Below, piece after piece: positions 1-12,500 of a stretch of 64,000 bases of DNA. Origin of the DNA: Pyrenophora tritici-repentis (lineage: Eukaryota; Ascomycota; Dothideomycetes; Pleosporales; Pleosporaceae). The stretch spans positions 186,001-250,000 of the forward strand of contig NC_089395.1 of the NCBI RefSeq assembly GCF_003171515.1, read 5' to 3'. Each line of letters begins with the position of its first letter. Within the stretch, counting starts at the first letter, position 1. The notes below the pieces were generated by a model. That model was given only the letters and a program-made list of their open reading frames with translations, did no database searches and was not told where the DNA came from. The position numbers and the translations under genes are program-made.

Positions 1-610
1 CTACACCAAATACCCTCTCCACCGAACGCCCTAAACCGACTCGATATACCGACCCCATATACCGAACCGCTCTAGCACCTGCTTTCACTAGCACACGCAC
101 GAGCAAAACATCGACCAGGCAATAGCTGTATAGATCTATTCTCTCTCTTGTAGATCCCTATATACAGACGCCTACACCAAAAACGCCCTCTCCACCGAAC
201 GCCCTAAACCGACTCGATATACCGACCCCATATACCGAACCGCTCTAGCACCTGCTTTCACTAGCACACGCACGAGCAAAACATCGACTAGGCAATAGCT
301 GTATAGGTCTATTATTGTTAGGTTATAATAGATCCCTGTATACAGACGCCTACACCAAAACGCCCAAAACATCGACTAGGTAATAGCTGTATAGATCTAT
401 TCTGTCTTGTAGATCCCTATATACAGACGCCTACACCAAATACCCTCTCTACCGAACGCCCTAAACCGACTCGATATACCGACCCCATATACCGAACCGC
501 TCCAGCACCTGCTTTCACTAGCACACGCACGAGCAAAACATCGACCAGGCAATAGCTGTATAGATCTATTCTCTCTCTTGTAGATCCCTATATACAGACG
601 CCTACACAAA
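1..610. repeat. Tandem array of about 170-180-bp units
   Basis: Units starting CTACACCAAA occur at about 1, 171, 351 and 431, with a shortened copy start near 602. Spacing is about 170, 180, 80 (a partial unit) and 171 bp. Each full unit runs through a GATATACCGACCCC segment and ends near TATATACAGACGC. The array abuts a LINE 3' end at about 611, so it is probably part of, or was captured by, that LINE copy. Open frames in it (172-372 and 397-717 on the minus strand) only repeat the array and are not considered genes. Confidence 0.8.
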
Positions 611-884
611 ACAACAGACAGACACTGTATAAAACTACAAACAATATTTCTTTTCGCAAAGAGCTCGCTGTTACATCTCTTTCTGTTCACCACACTGCTC
701 TTTAGCACCCGCGCCAATGGAAGACTAGCTCGGAAATTGGACTACGCAACTATCCTCCAAATTGTACAAGACCTATAGAAACTCCATATTGAACAACATA
801 CATAGAACGGCTTAGCCAAAGTCCTACATAGTCACCGACTGATACAGGACTCTAATGGAAATATAATAATAATAATAATAATAA
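611..884 (+). mobile_element. 3' end remnant of a Tad1-like LINE with (AAT)n tail
   Basis: The sequence around GACACTGTATAAAACTA matches the stop-codon region of the LINE ORF2 at 62,590. The following CTGCTCTTTAGCACC segment, the GTCCTACATAGTC segment and the terminal ACTCTAATGGAA plus AAT repeats match the LINE 3' UTR at 56,770-57,035. It is a diverged, strongly 5'-truncated copy. Only about 270 bp of LINE-like sequence remain, so no protein is encoded. Confidence 0.75.
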
Positions 885-1892
885 AGCCGCGTGCCGAAAG
901 CTCCTTCACCAGTCTGCCAAAAGCGATAACTTCTTCCTTTACACAGCCAACCGAGGGTAAGTCGTGGGAAGAATCTCACTAATATCATATTGTTGGACGT
1001 TTAGGGCTGACAATCTCGTGTAGAGTCGTGCCTACTTGTTTTTGCTCTCAGCTCAATGCAGCGGTACCCGATGACTGCTAGTATTCATCTCTGTCACAAC
1101 CGAACGAAGACCGGATAGCATAGCATTGTAGAAGAAGGCAATCATTGTACCGGCTGGAGGAACTTCTTTGAATAAGCGTACAATCGTACAATGACAAGCA
1201 ATAACGCGTTCTCTCTGTGTTCGACTTCGCTCAGCACTCGACTTTGTTCTGCGCCTTTTCTTTCAGGTTCAGGCACGCTGAGACTTGGCCATCAACTCCG
1301 ATTCTAGCAACTTGTATAGACTGTGCGAACGTAGATCTTGCTAGTAGCATGGACGAGTGGATCATGCACGATTGATTTGTGGCCCCTACCTTCATCCTTG
1401 GTACTGCATTTCTCGTCAACGTGAATTTGCTTTCTCCGCCTTGTGATAGAATTCTATTTGAATACTCCACAGTCTGATGTCGGCTTTTCGATCTCTGTTC
1501 CTCGACAGATTGTGCCCTTGCGGGGTACGTAAATCTATATGATGTGATGAGGGCATAAAAGCGATAGGCCAGAAGGGAGTCAGCTAGATAGCGAACTGTT
1601 CAACTTCGTACTGAGATTCAAAAAACATTGCTTGTTTTCGTGTGGCGTATCTTGGGCGCATTGGGAACATGCGGGATGTTCAGCTGAAAACTACGGCTGA
1701 ACAGTTGATAACGTTCGTCGACAACAAGCTGTCCACGGGTATCCCCACTTTGGGAAACAGATGATCCCAGGGAATTCAGAGCTATATCGCGATTTTACTT
1801 GTTCAATAAAGCTATTAGGAGATCCCACGTGCATAATCTTAGCATTTTTATGCATGTGTATGCGTGTATGCGTAAGTCGCTGACGGCCCGGT
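885..1892. other. Intergenic DNA, nothing recognised
   Basis: No convincing gene. The minus-strand frames at 1231-1470 and 1691-1924 have no recognisable domain, and the second runs into the LINE tail repeat. The stretch ends in a TATG microsatellite. Confidence 0.4.
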
Positions 1893-2020
1893 CGGGTATG
1901 TATGTATGTATGTATGTAATCCATTAACGTCCTTTATCAGTCAGAGACTATGTAGGACGGTGGCAGATGCCATTCTAGCTATTTTTATCTCTCCTTTGAC
2001 GTTCGTTGGTTGTGTTTTGA
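1893..2020 (-). mobile_element. Short LINE 3' remnant with (CATA)n tail
   Basis: This is the same sequence as 15614-15739. Read on the minus strand it ends with a CCTACATAGTCTCTGACTG segment and a GGACGTTAATGGATTA segment followed by CATA repeats. That matches the layout of the 57-kb LINE 3' UTR (CCTACATAGTCTCTGACTG, then ACTCTAATGGA plus a simple repeat). It is therefore a roughly 125-bp, 5'-truncated insertion of a related LINE. It lies across the 3' end of the DUF1993 gene. Confidence 0.75.
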
Positions 2021-2676
2021 TATTGGCAATAAGTCGATCTTCCCCTGAGAGATAATGTAACTTTCCAATAGGAACCCCAGCATTCCGCATGATTGCATAC
2101 GCCGTCACGTTATGAAAGAAGCTGTCAAGCATTGACGCTATATCAGTAAAGTTCACACAGGCAAGAATACATTCATGTTACTTACAAATTTGGCATGACA
2201 AACTCCTGCAGATAGGTCAAGCCGTTCAAGTCGAAATGCCACATGTTGGGCACGTCGATCGTGACAGGCATCTTGTCCTTTCCGCCGAAACACTCCGGAC
2301 GTGCTTCCTCAAAACATTGCAAGGCCTCTTCGATCTGTGTGTACAGGTCCTGGAAAGAGGCCGCGCCAAAGTTGAATGTGGGCACTTCCATGTTAGCGAG
2401 GCGCTGGAGGGCTCGTGTGGCAGTGGTGACCTGGAAGAAGATCTGAAGGGAGAGTGGCTATAGTTGAAGTATCTTTAGATAAAGTTCTCTGTTCCCATTA
2501 CAAGGGAGGTGACGTACGTGCATGTCAGGGGAGAGTCTAGCGTCGAGGAGCTTCGAGTGCGGGTACCCGTTCTCCTCGCACCACTCCTCGCCTTTCTTCA
2601 AAACCACCAAGTGATTCTGCATGGCCTTCCGGAGGACCGGTACGCATAGTTCGTAGAGAGTTACAGTGGGCGTCAT
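1941..2676 (-). CDS. DUF1993 family protein with LINE-derived C-terminus
   Basis: Three exons on the minus strand give a 198-residue protein: 2676-2518, 2442-2186 and 2121-1941. The introns are 2517-2443 (GTACGT..CAG) and 2185-2122 (GTAAGT..CAG). Joining them gives the continuous motifs LLDARLSPDMHIFFQV, VMPNFFFHNVTAYAIMR and GVPIGKLHYL. These are the hallmarks of the DUF1993 family, a small helical protein family of unknown biochemical role usually near 170 residues. The reading frame continues past the family's normal end into the LINE remnant, which supplies the last 20-25 residues and the stop codon. The original C-terminus has thus been replaced, and whether the protein still folds is unknown. 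Start choice: first ATG, immediately before the TPTVTLYELCVPVL segment that opens the domain. Confidence 0.75.
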
Positions 2677-2998
2677 CTTTGGTTGTAACTAAGATCGTGA
2701 CAAAGACGTTACGTATCTATTTACGTAGACGTTTAGCGCCAAGGGAGAGGACAGAGTACGAGAAACGTGAGGAACGAAAATTGATTGGTAGTTTAACCCA
2801 CTTCCCCCGACCATAAGGCCCGAGTTTCATCGCTGCCAAGTGCCATATATCCCGAAGACTGACGATCAATAACCCTGCTGTATGCCATGCTCTGCTCTTC
2901 TGCCTTTTGCTAAGCTCTACCGGAACTTTCAACAAAGGTTATCATGCATTCGTGATATGTACAATGATGTATTCGTTCATTACAGTACAGCCGGGCTA
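2677..2998. other. Intergenic DNA
   Basis: This is the gap between the DUF1993 start and the regulator fragment. It would hold the DUF1993 promoter. The open frame at 2717-2935 (minus) shows no recognisable domain. Confidence 0.35.
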
Positions 2999-3559
2999 TC
3001 ATAAACATCCGTACGCGGAAGCCTCCCAGACTTTGGAAAGTATTCCCCGCACTTTCACCTCAATCGCATTTTGCGCTGTGCCAGCCTCGGCACGCTTTTG
3101 TTCTGCTTGTATCATTTGCAGTTTCTTCTGAAGACTGTCCAGCCCCTCCTTTACCACAACACGGCCGACGACTTTGCATTCCTCGCTATCCAACACGAAT
3201 CTACCCATCTGAAACGTGCTATTGCCTAGCTCAGTGCGGTCAACACCGGTGCTTTTGCTGATGTGATGATCCGTTGTGGCGAACTTTGCTTGTCCTGCTA
3301 CATAGAGAGAGCAAAGAGTGTCCAGTTTATCCAGCAAAACCATTGTGCGCAACGGGTCGGAAGAGCATGCGCTGCAGTCTATCATAGCCTGGTGTAAGTT
3401 GGATAGCCTTTGGTCGAGTTCTAGCACACTCTCTAATGTGTTATATTCTGCGACAGAATCTTGTAACGCGATGCCGCCGTGATTGTAGGAAATGCCTTCA
3501 GTATTCGCCAGAAATTTTTGACACATGCACTGCCTTGTTTGGTCGCTTGACAAAGGGCC
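2999..3559 (-). pseudogene. C-terminal exon of a Zn2Cys6 regulator, DNA-binding part missing
   Basis: The reading frame gives about 187 residues arranged like the C-terminal regulatory domain of secondary-metabolite Zn2Cys6 regulators. There is a leading CMC pair, a segment on LESVLELDQRLSNL followed by a CSACSSD pair, then a helical stretch around GRFVLDSEECKVVGRVVVKE. The intact regulator at 16246 has the same order (CKCSS, LLPLDVVFALEQLL, CKNC, GGLRLSKEM). A CATAG acceptor at about 3560, preceded by a TACTGAC branch-like sequence, suggests this is a downstream exon. No binuclear zinc cluster is visible between here and the copia insertion at 3792, or just beyond the insertion at 14.4 kb. 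It is best read as a headless remnant, possibly of an old cluster regulator. An undetected small upstream exon cannot be excluded. Confidence 0.55.
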
Positions 3560-3786
3560 CTATGCATGTAGTCAGTAACCATAAAGCATTATGGTTGGCT
3601 AGCAATGATTATTCTCCGGTTCCGAATATCGTACCCGGATGGCCATTTCCCATATAAACTGTGGGGTTGCTTGGTAAAAGGATGAAAGGGCGGAGAAATT
3701 GCAAGCGAGTACGTCGTATGACTATGGCAGTCTTATATGCGTGCTGTGCCGCATTGCCTAATGGGGTGAGTAAAGGCGAAATTGAA
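3560..3786. other. Short spacer between regulator fragment and copia
   Basis: No frame of note. It may hold an upstream intron of the regulator fragment (a GTACGA donor about 75 nt before the CATAG acceptor, reading on the minus strand). The 5-bp target duplication AGTTA follows at 3787-3791. Confidence 0.35.
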
Positions 3787-3791
3787 AGTTA

Positions 3792-4028
3792 TGTTGAGAA
3801 GATGTAAGGTTCAGTCCAGGTCGGCGGGGATGAGGCTCGTGGAAGTAAGCCCGAGCAGAAGGACCGACGCGGAATGATGATCTGTCATGTAAATCCCCAG
3901 ATCATCATGATAATAAGAAGACAGAACAACAGCTCTTAGTGTAGTTCAATCCAATACGTGGTGACCTAACATACCTCTACTCGGTTCCCTATGGTAGTCA
4001 TACCACCAGAGGAGACCTTGTTCCAATA
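3792..4028 (+). repeat. Copia 5' LTR (LTR 1)
   Basis: 237 bp, beginning TGTTGAGAAG and ending TTGTTCCAATA. The related LTR at 62.8 kb ends in the perfect inverted form TGTTA...TAACA, so the ATA end here probably derives from ACA. All three LTRs of the tandem look identical, implying a very recent origin. Confidence 0.9.
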
Positions 4029-4263
4029 GGTTATGAGCCCGGTTGCCTAACCCAACGTTATTGGTTTTAAACACCTAACCAAGTCACGAAGGACTTAGAT
4101 TCGAGAAGGAATCAAAAACACTCACCCAAGTCACGAAGGACTTAGATTCAAGCAGGAATCGGAAAAGAGAAAAAGTCGTGTACAACGCGGTTGACACGCA
4201 ACCATACTTACACACACCGTCTCCACGCTCGAGAACCGATAACGACTGCACCACCCGCAGAAC

Positions 4264-4341
4264 ATCGCCCGCATCGCCCGCATCGCCCGCATCGCCCGCA
4301 TCGCCCGCATCGCCCGCATCGCCCGCATCGCCCGCATCGCC
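4264..4341 (+). repeat. 9-bp minisatellite (CATCGCCCG)n in copia leader
   Basis: About eight perfect 9-bp units sit just upstream of the likely gag start at 4368. They are open in several frames (Pro-His-Arg, Ser-Pro-Ala, and Ala-Met-Arg on the other strand), which produces spurious overlapping frames. The same array lies at 9447-9524 in the second copy. Confidence 0.85.
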
Positions 4342-4367
4342 CGAATCAACCGCATCACCCGCACAAG

Positions 4368-7300
4368 ATGGCTGCAGAGAAGGAAGAATGGAAGATCCCC
4401 CAGCTCACAGCCGAAAACCACGATACTTGGTTTCGCCGAAACAAGGTCAAGCTTAAGGGGAAGAAAGTCTTCTATGTCTGCGAGAAAAATCTGGTACAGC
4501 ACTGTCAAATAGCAACAGCTAGTAGACTAACGGAGGCTATGGAAGAGTTGGAAATTGCTGAAACAGACAAGCATACCAAGATCCGCGTCAACATTGAAAA
4601 AAGAGACAAGTACCTAGAAGATGAAGCCACTGCAATCGATCTCTTGTTTCGGTCGCTTAGCGAGGATGACCAAGCCCTCATTGACGAATACGATACTGCC
4701 TTCCAATTCTGGGCCTACCTACAAAAGAAGTACACCCAAACTGACGCCACAACTGCCAACATATACATGACTAGAATTCAAACGTTCACATTTAATCCCG
4801 GGAACACGATTGTTGGATCATGGGAGAAGCTAAAGGACTACCGACGTAAACTTGTAGCAGCAGACGCCGACACCAACGGAGCTTACAAGGACTCTGCACT
4901 ACTACTCGTTCTTATCAGATCACTTCCGAAAGAATTCAAGACTACGATTGACACCTTAAACGCCCAACTTAACCTCACGGTTGAACAGAAACTTAAGTTT
5001 CTGGAAGAGAAGGAGGTTCGAGACCAGCAAGACGCCAACGAAAAAGCTCTTCCAGCATTCCGAAAGACGGAGAAGTATGTTCCGCCTTACAGGCGTCGAA
5101 ATCATAAGAACTCGCCACTATCGTCTGACTCCGAATCTGGTGCCAAATTCACGGTCCAATGCTTCCTTTGTGATGGAGCCCATGGCGTACGAGACTGCCC
5201 AAGACGTGAGAGAGCTCGAAAGCTCCTTAAGGAATACGACGCTAAGAAATCATCTAAGCTGCTCGTTAAGACACCTAAGCAAAGGAATTCCCACAAAAGG
5301 ACTGGCAAAGCATATGGAGCCGAAGAAGTCAATTCAGAGTCAGATGAATTATCTGAGACCTCAGACTCCGAACCCGAGGAAATTGAGACATGCCGTCTCT
5401 CAAAAGACATCGTCGGTAAGGCCTCTCCATCTACCTGGGCTGCCGACACTGGCGCATCCTCTCACATGTCTGACCAACCCTCATTATTTAGACGAATGAT
5501 TAAGATCAAACGAAGAGTCGTTCGGGTTGGAGGGGAGAATTATATGCGGACTGGAAAGGAGAAGCTCAAGTGGTGTGTAAGGATGGATCGTCGACATGGC
5601 TGTCAGAAGTACTGCTTGTACCTAACCTTGGAGTCAATTTGTTATCAGGAAGAAGAATTTGCGCAGCAAGCCTGAAGGGTCGTTTCAATTCACACGCACT
5701 ATACTTCAAACTAGGAAAGAAGGTTATTATTGAAGCAACTATGGACGACGGCCTCTACGTAGTGTCACACATTGCCGATGGATACCAAGAAACAGCATTT
5801 CTAGGCACGGAACTCCATGCACCAGTTAAGAGCGAGCTTAAGGTTAATGAAAAGGAGAGATACTTGCTGTATCACAGACGCTTCGCACACCTAGGACCTG
5901 CAAAGATTGCTAAACTCCACGAAGTTACAACTCTCCAGAAGAAGATTCAAGTTCCAGAGAAGATAGAAATCTGCGAAGTGTGTTCTCTGACGAAAATGAA
6001 GAACAGCATCCCTAAGCAGCTGAGAGAGCATAAGGCCACGAAGCTAGCCTTAGTACAGTTTGACATTGCAGGACCCTTTCCAACATCTCTGCGAGGAAAC
6101 AGGTGGTTCCTCCTTATTATTGACAGTTACACGCGAAAAAACTGGGTTATCCCGCTGAAGAAAAAGGGAGACGCACAAAGGGAACTCCAAATCTGGAAGA
6201 CCTTTGTAGAACATCAAACTGGCGAAAAGGTTAAAGCTGCTGGAACTGACAACGCACCAGAACTTCTACAGCAAGCCGAGGAATGGAGAGTTACACAGGG
6301 CGTGGAAATTCAGCCTACAACAATTGCTTCCTCACACCAGAATGGACCAGCTGAGCGAAACATCCAAACCGCTGAAGCTGATATGAGAGCAATGCTGAAA
6401 GACGCTGGTTTACCAATTGAGTTTTGGGATGAAGCTGTCGAAGCAGACGCATACCTGCGAAACCGCACAAACACAGGACCCACGATCAATGGAAAGCAAG
6501 TCAGTCCTGAAGAGGCATTCACAGGAACGAAACCATCCATTGACCACATCCGTGTATGGGGGAGCAAATGCTATTCTTACATCAACCCCAAAACGATTCC
6601 AGCAGACCAACGACATGACAAGCTCGTGGACCGTGGCAGAGTTGGAGTATTCATGGGATATTCTGAGACAACAAACAAGCAGTTCAAGTTCTATTCGCCA
6701 GAGCTTGGATACACCTCAAGGACAAGCCGATTATCAGTGGACGAATACACCCCTGGAGGAAAAGTTGAACTACGACTGCGAAACATACCAGCTGGACCAC
6801 AAGGGACGCAGAATACGATGCCAGACCGAAAACCAAGAGGAAGACCTAGGAAGGATCTGGAATCATCTCCTGCAGAACCAATGGAACCACCTCCTGCCAA
6901 ATCAATGGAACTATCTCCTGCAGAACCAATAGAACCATCTCCTGTCGAACTAATGGAACCATCTCCTGTCGAACTAATGGAACCATCTCCTGTCGAACCA
7001 ATGGAACCATCTCCTGCAGAAATAGTGGAGCCAGTTCCCGAGAACCCAATAGAACTGTCGTCGGCAGAGCTAACTCCCGAACCAGTTAAGCGTCACAGAG
7101 GAAGACCAGGGAAGCTAACGACTATTCCCCCTACTGCACCATCTGATGAGCGGGTTCCTAATCTTGTGGACGAAGAGGGACCCGAAGAACCGTATACCCA
7201 GTCTGTACGAGAAGAGGAGGCTCCACGATACTTCACCAGACAAGCCAAACGAAAGAGGTCTAACGAAGAGGTTGTTGAGGACGAGAGATTTAGCAAGATC

Positions 7301-8967
7301 GTTAAAGCTATGCTAGCCCAAGCTGGCCTTATAGAAGAGCAAACACGACTATCTGAGAAGGCTTTTGCAGCAACCGAGATCGCAGGAATCCAGATCCCCA
7401 GACACACGAGCAAGCTATCAACGACCCAAAGTATGGAAAGCAATGGAAAGCAGCAATACTTGAAGAGATAATCGCGTTAATGGAGAATCGAACCTGGGAG
7501 GAAGTTCCAAAGCCAAAAGACGCGAACATGGTTGATTCAAAGTGGGTTTTTACAGTCAAAACAAATCTCGACGGGACTGTTGAGAGGTTTAAGGCACGCC
7601 TTGTGGCAAGAGGTTTTACGCAAGTACACGGAACAGACTACAACGAGACTTTCGCCCCGACAGTTCGCATGGACACCTTACGTCTGTTTATGGCCACTGT
7701 CGCAGCGGAAAACCTAGAATGTTTTCACTTTGACATCAAGAATGCTTTCACAGAGTCGCATTTGAAGGAAGAGATCTTTCTTAAGCAACCCCAGGGAGTA
7801 GAAGTTAAGAAAGGATACGTCCTTAAAGTTCTCCGCAGCCTATATGGACTCAAACAAGCTGCTCGTGACTGGAACTTGTTAATAAAGAAAGAACTTCTGG
7901 CATGGGGATTCGTGCAAAGCCTTGCCGACCCGTGCATGTTTATCCACGAAGAAAAACAACTCCGTATCCTCGTCTACGTTGACGACATTGCTGTTGCCGC
8001 AAAAGATCGAGCTCAAATTGATTGGTTCTACAAGAAGCTTTCTGGAAGATTCAACACCAAGAACCTAGGGGAGATTCATAAGATCCTTGGAGTACGAGTT
8101 ACGCGAGACAGAAAGCGCCGCACAATCTACCTCGATCAAGAACAGTACATACACGCAGTACTTGACAAGTTTGGAATGTCTAGCAAACAACACAGAGACA
8201 AGAAGATTCCATCCGCAGATTACACGTCATTTAGGCCAGCCACTAACAACGACACCCGAATCGACATCACTGAATACCAGCAAGTGATAGGGAGCCTTAT
8301 GTTTGCTATGGTTCTTACACGCCCAGACATTGCATTCACCCTCGGAAAGCTAAGCCAATACATGAGCGATCCAGCAGAACATCATGGCCATGCGTTGAAG
8401 AACCTGCTACGATATCTAAGGTCGACAGTAACAATGAAGCTACGCTACGGACCAGGGGGAGTACACTCGCAATTTGTCATCTACTCTGATGCTGACTGGG
8501 CAAGCGACATGGTAGACCGAAAGAGCGTTTCAGGGAGCACTGCAATGTTCTACGGAGGTCCAATATCATGGTCTAGCAAGAAGCAACGGTCTGTTGCAAC
8601 GTCAAGCTGCGAATCTGAATACATCGCACTATCAACATGCTGTAAGCAAGGCCAGTGGATTGCTCAAATGTTCAGAGATCTTGGGTTCCCAAAGTACATT
8701 GGAAAAGACACCAACAAGGTCCAGATGCTAGGAGATAACCAGGGTGCCATTGCACTTACAAAGAACCCTCACCTTCACGAAAGATCAAAGCACATCGACG
8801 TCTGTTATCATTTTATCAGAGACCTAGCAGAACAAGGTAAACTCGACGTGGCCTACGTGCCAACTGTAGATATGGTGGCTGATGGAATGACAAAGCCGTT
8901 GCAGCGAGTCGCATTCGAGAAATTCAAGAACCAATTAGGAGTTGTCCTTAGACCGGACCTGCCCTGA
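4368..8967 (+). pseudogene. Copia gag-pol, copy 1, with two single-base frameshifts
   Basis: Same polyprotein as the intact copy at 9551-14152. The frame breaks first at about 5532-5535, where a GGGG run replaces GGGGG, and again at 7396-7399, where CCCC replaces CCCCC. The result is three open segments: gag-protease, gag pre-integrase/integrase, and reverse transcriptase/RNase H. No other difference from copy 2 was noticed. The breaks fall exactly at homopolymers, so they could be sequencing errors. If real, this copy is dead but could be mobilised in trans. Confidence 0.85.
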
Positions 8968-8974
8968 GGGGGAG

Positions 8975-9211
8975 TGTTGAGAAGATGTAAGGTTCAGTCC
9001 AGGTCGGCGGGGATGAGGCTCGTGGAAGTAAGCCCGAGCAGAAGGACCGACGCGGAATGATGATCTGTCATGTAAATCCCCAGATCATCATGATAATAAG
9101 AAGACAGAACAACAGCTCTTAGTGTAGTTCAATCCAATACGTGGTGACCTAACATACCTCTACTCGGTTCCCTATGGTAGTCATACCACCAGAGGAGACC
9201 TTGTTCCAATA
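8975..9211 (+). repeat. Shared central copia LTR (LTR 2)
   Basis: 237 bp, the same sequence as LTR 1 and LTR 3. It serves as 3' LTR of the left copy and 5' LTR of the right copy. No target duplication separates the copies. Confidence 0.9.
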
Positions 9212-9550
9212 GGTTATGAGCCCGGTTGCCTAACCCAACGTTATTGGTTTTAAACACCTAACCAAGTCACGAAGGACTTAGATTCGAGAAGGAATCAAAA
9301 ACACTCACCCAAGTCACGAAGGACTTAGATTCAAGCAGGAATCGGAAAAGAGAAAAAGTCGTGTACAACGCGGTTGACACGCAACCATACTTACACACAC
9401 CGTCTCCACGCTCGAGAACCGATAACGACTGCACCACCCGCAGAACATCGCCCGCATCGCCCGCATCGCCCGCATCGCCCGCATCGCCCGCATCGCCCGC
9501 ATCGCCCGCATCGCCCGCATCGCCCGAATCAACCGCATCACCCGCACAAG

Positions 9551-12500
9551 ATGGCTGCAGAGAAGGAAGAATGGAAGATCCCCCAGCTCACAGCCGAAAA
9601 CCACGATACTTGGTTTCGCCGAAACAAGGTCAAGCTTAAGGGGAAGAAAGTCTTCTATGTCTGCGAGAAAAATCTGGTACAGCACTGTCAAATAGCAACA
9701 GCTAGTAGACTAACGGAGGCTATGGAAGAGTTGGAAATTGCTGAAACAGACAAGCATACCAAGATCCGCGTCAACATTGAAAAAAGAGACAAGTACCTAG
9801 AAGATGAAGCCACTGCAATCGATCTCTTGTTTCGGTCGCTTAGCGAGGATGACCAAGCCCTCATTGACGAATACGATACTGCCTTCCAATTCTGGGCCTA
9901 CCTACAAAAGAAGTACACCCAAACTGACGCCACAACTGCCAACATATACATGACTAGAATTCAAACGTTCACATTTAATCCCGGGAACACGATTGTTGGA
10001 TCATGGGAGAAGCTAAAGGACTACCGACGTAAACTTGTAGCAGCAGACGCCGACACCAACGGAGCTTACAAGGACTCTGCACTACTACTCGTTCTTATCA
10101 GATCACTTCCGAAAGAATTCAAGACTACGATTGACACCTTAAACGCCCAACTTAACCTCACGGTTGAACAGAAACTTAAGTTTCTGGAAGAGAAGGAGGT
10201 TCGAGACCAGCAAGACGCCAACGAAAAAGCTCTTCCAGCATTCCGAAAGACGGAGAAGTATGTTCCGCCTTACAGGCGTCGAAATCATAAGAACTCGCCA
10301 CTATCGTCTGACTCCGAATCTGGTGCCAAATTCACGGTCCAATGCTTCCTTTGTGATGGAGCCCATGGCGTACGAGACTGCCCAAGACGTGAGAGAGCTC
10401 GAAAGCTCCTTAAGGAATACGACGCTAAGAAATCATCTAAGCTGCTCGTTAAGACACCTAAGCAAAGGAATTCCCACAAAAGGACTGGCAAAGCATATGG
10501 AGCCGAAGAAGTCAATTCAGAGTCAGATGAATTATCTGAGACCTCAGACTCCGAACCCGAGGAAATTGAGACATGCCGTCTCTCAAAAGACATCGTCGGT
10601 AAGGCCTCTCCATCTACCTGGGCTGCCGACACTGGCGCATCCTCTCACATGTCTGACCAACCCTCATTATTTAGACGAATGATTAAGATCAAACGAAGAG
10701 TCGTTCGGGTTGGAGGGGGAGAATTATATGCGGACTGGAAAGGAGAAGCTCAAGTGGTGTGTAAGGATGGATCGTCGACATGGCTGTCAGAAGTACTGCT
10801 TGTACCTAACCTTGGAGTCAATTTGTTATCAGGAAGAAGAATTTGCGCAGCAAGCCTGAAGGGTCGTTTCAATTCACACGCACTATACTTCAAACTAGGA
10901 AAGAAGGTTATTATTGAAGCAACTATGGACGACGGCCTCTACGTAGTGTCACACATTGCCGATGGATACCAAGAAACAGCATTTCTAGGCACGGAACTCC
11001 ATGCACCAGTTAAGAGCGAGCTTAAGGTTAATGAAAAGGAGAGATACTTGCTGTATCACAGACGCTTCGCACACCTAGGACCTGCAAAGATTGCTAAACT
11101 CCACGAAGTTACAACTCTCCAGAAGAAGATTCAAGTTCCAGAGAAGATAGAAATCTGCGAAGTGTGTTCTCTGACGAAAATGAAGAACAGCATCCCTAAG
11201 CAGCTGAGAGAGCATAAGGCCACGAAGCTAGCCTTAGTACAGTTTGACATTGCAGGACCCTTTCCAACATCTCTGCGAGGAAACAGGTGGTTCCTCCTTA
11301 TTATTGACAGTTACACGCGAAAAAACTGGGTTATCCCGCTGAAGAAAAAGGGAGACGCACAAAGGGAACTCCAAATCTGGAAGACCTTTGTAGAACATCA
11401 AACTGGCGAAAAGGTTAAAGCTGCTGGAACTGACAACGCACCAGAACTTCTACAGCAAGCCGAGGAATGGAGAGTTACACAGGGCGTGGAAATTCAGCCT
11501 ACAACAATTGCTTCCTCACACCAGAATGGACCAGCTGAGCGAAACATCCAAACCGCTGAAGCTGATATGAGAGCAATGCTGAAAGACGCTGGTTTACCAA
11601 TTGAGTTTTGGGATGAAGCTGTCGAAGCAGACGCATACCTGCGAAACCGCACAAACACAGGACCCACGATCAATGGAAAGCAAGTCAGTCCTGAAGAGGC
11701 ATTCACAGGAACGAAACCATCCATTGACCACATCCGTGTATGGGGGAGCAAATGCTATTCTTACATCAACCCCAAAACGATTCCAGCAGACCAACGACAT
11801 GACAAGCTCGTGGACCGTGGCAGAGTTGGAGTATTCATGGGATATTCTGAGACAACAAACAAGCAGTTCAAGTTCTATTCGCCAGAGCTTGGATACACCT
11901 CAAGGACAAGCCGATTATCAGTGGACGAATACACCCCTGGAGGAAAAGTTGAACTACGACTGCGAAACATACCAGCTGGACCACAAGGGACGCAGAATAC
12001 GATGCCAGACCGAAAACCAAGAGGAAGACCTAGGAAGGATCTGGAATCATCTCCTGCAGAACCAATGGAACCACCTCCTGCCAAATCAATGGAACTATCT
12101 CCTGCAGAACCAATAGAACCATCTCCTGTCGAACTAATGGAACCATCTCCTGTCGAACTAATGGAACCATCTCCTGTCGAACCAATGGAACCATCTCCTG
12201 CAGAAATAGTGGAGCCAGTTCCCGAGAACCCAATAGAACTGTCGTCGGCAGAGCTAACTCCCGAACCAGTTAAGCGTCACAGAGGAAGACCAGGGAAGCT
12301 AACGACTATTCCCCCTACTGCACCATCTGATGAGCGGGTTCCTAATCTTGTGGACGAAGAGGGACCCGAAGAACCGTATACCCAGTCTGTACGAGAAGAG
12401 GAGGCTCCACGATACTTCACCAGACAAGCCAAACGAAAGAGGTCTAACGAAGAGGTTGTTGAGGACGAGAGATTTAGCAAGATCGTTAAAGCTATGCTAG

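Noticed and set aside
1..610. Regular repeats considered as a CRISPR array
   Set aside because: Units are about 170-180 bp with no short repeat/variable spacer structure, and the DNA is eukaryotic.
4131..4508. Minus-strand frame of 125 residues with Ala-Met-Arg repeats (and its twin at 9314-9691)
   Set aside because: Antisense shadow of the 9-bp array and gag start of the copia elements; no independent support.
5102..5449. Ser-rich minus-strand frame (also 10285-10632)
   Set aside because: Antisense to the gag-protease coding region of copia in both copies; shadow frame.
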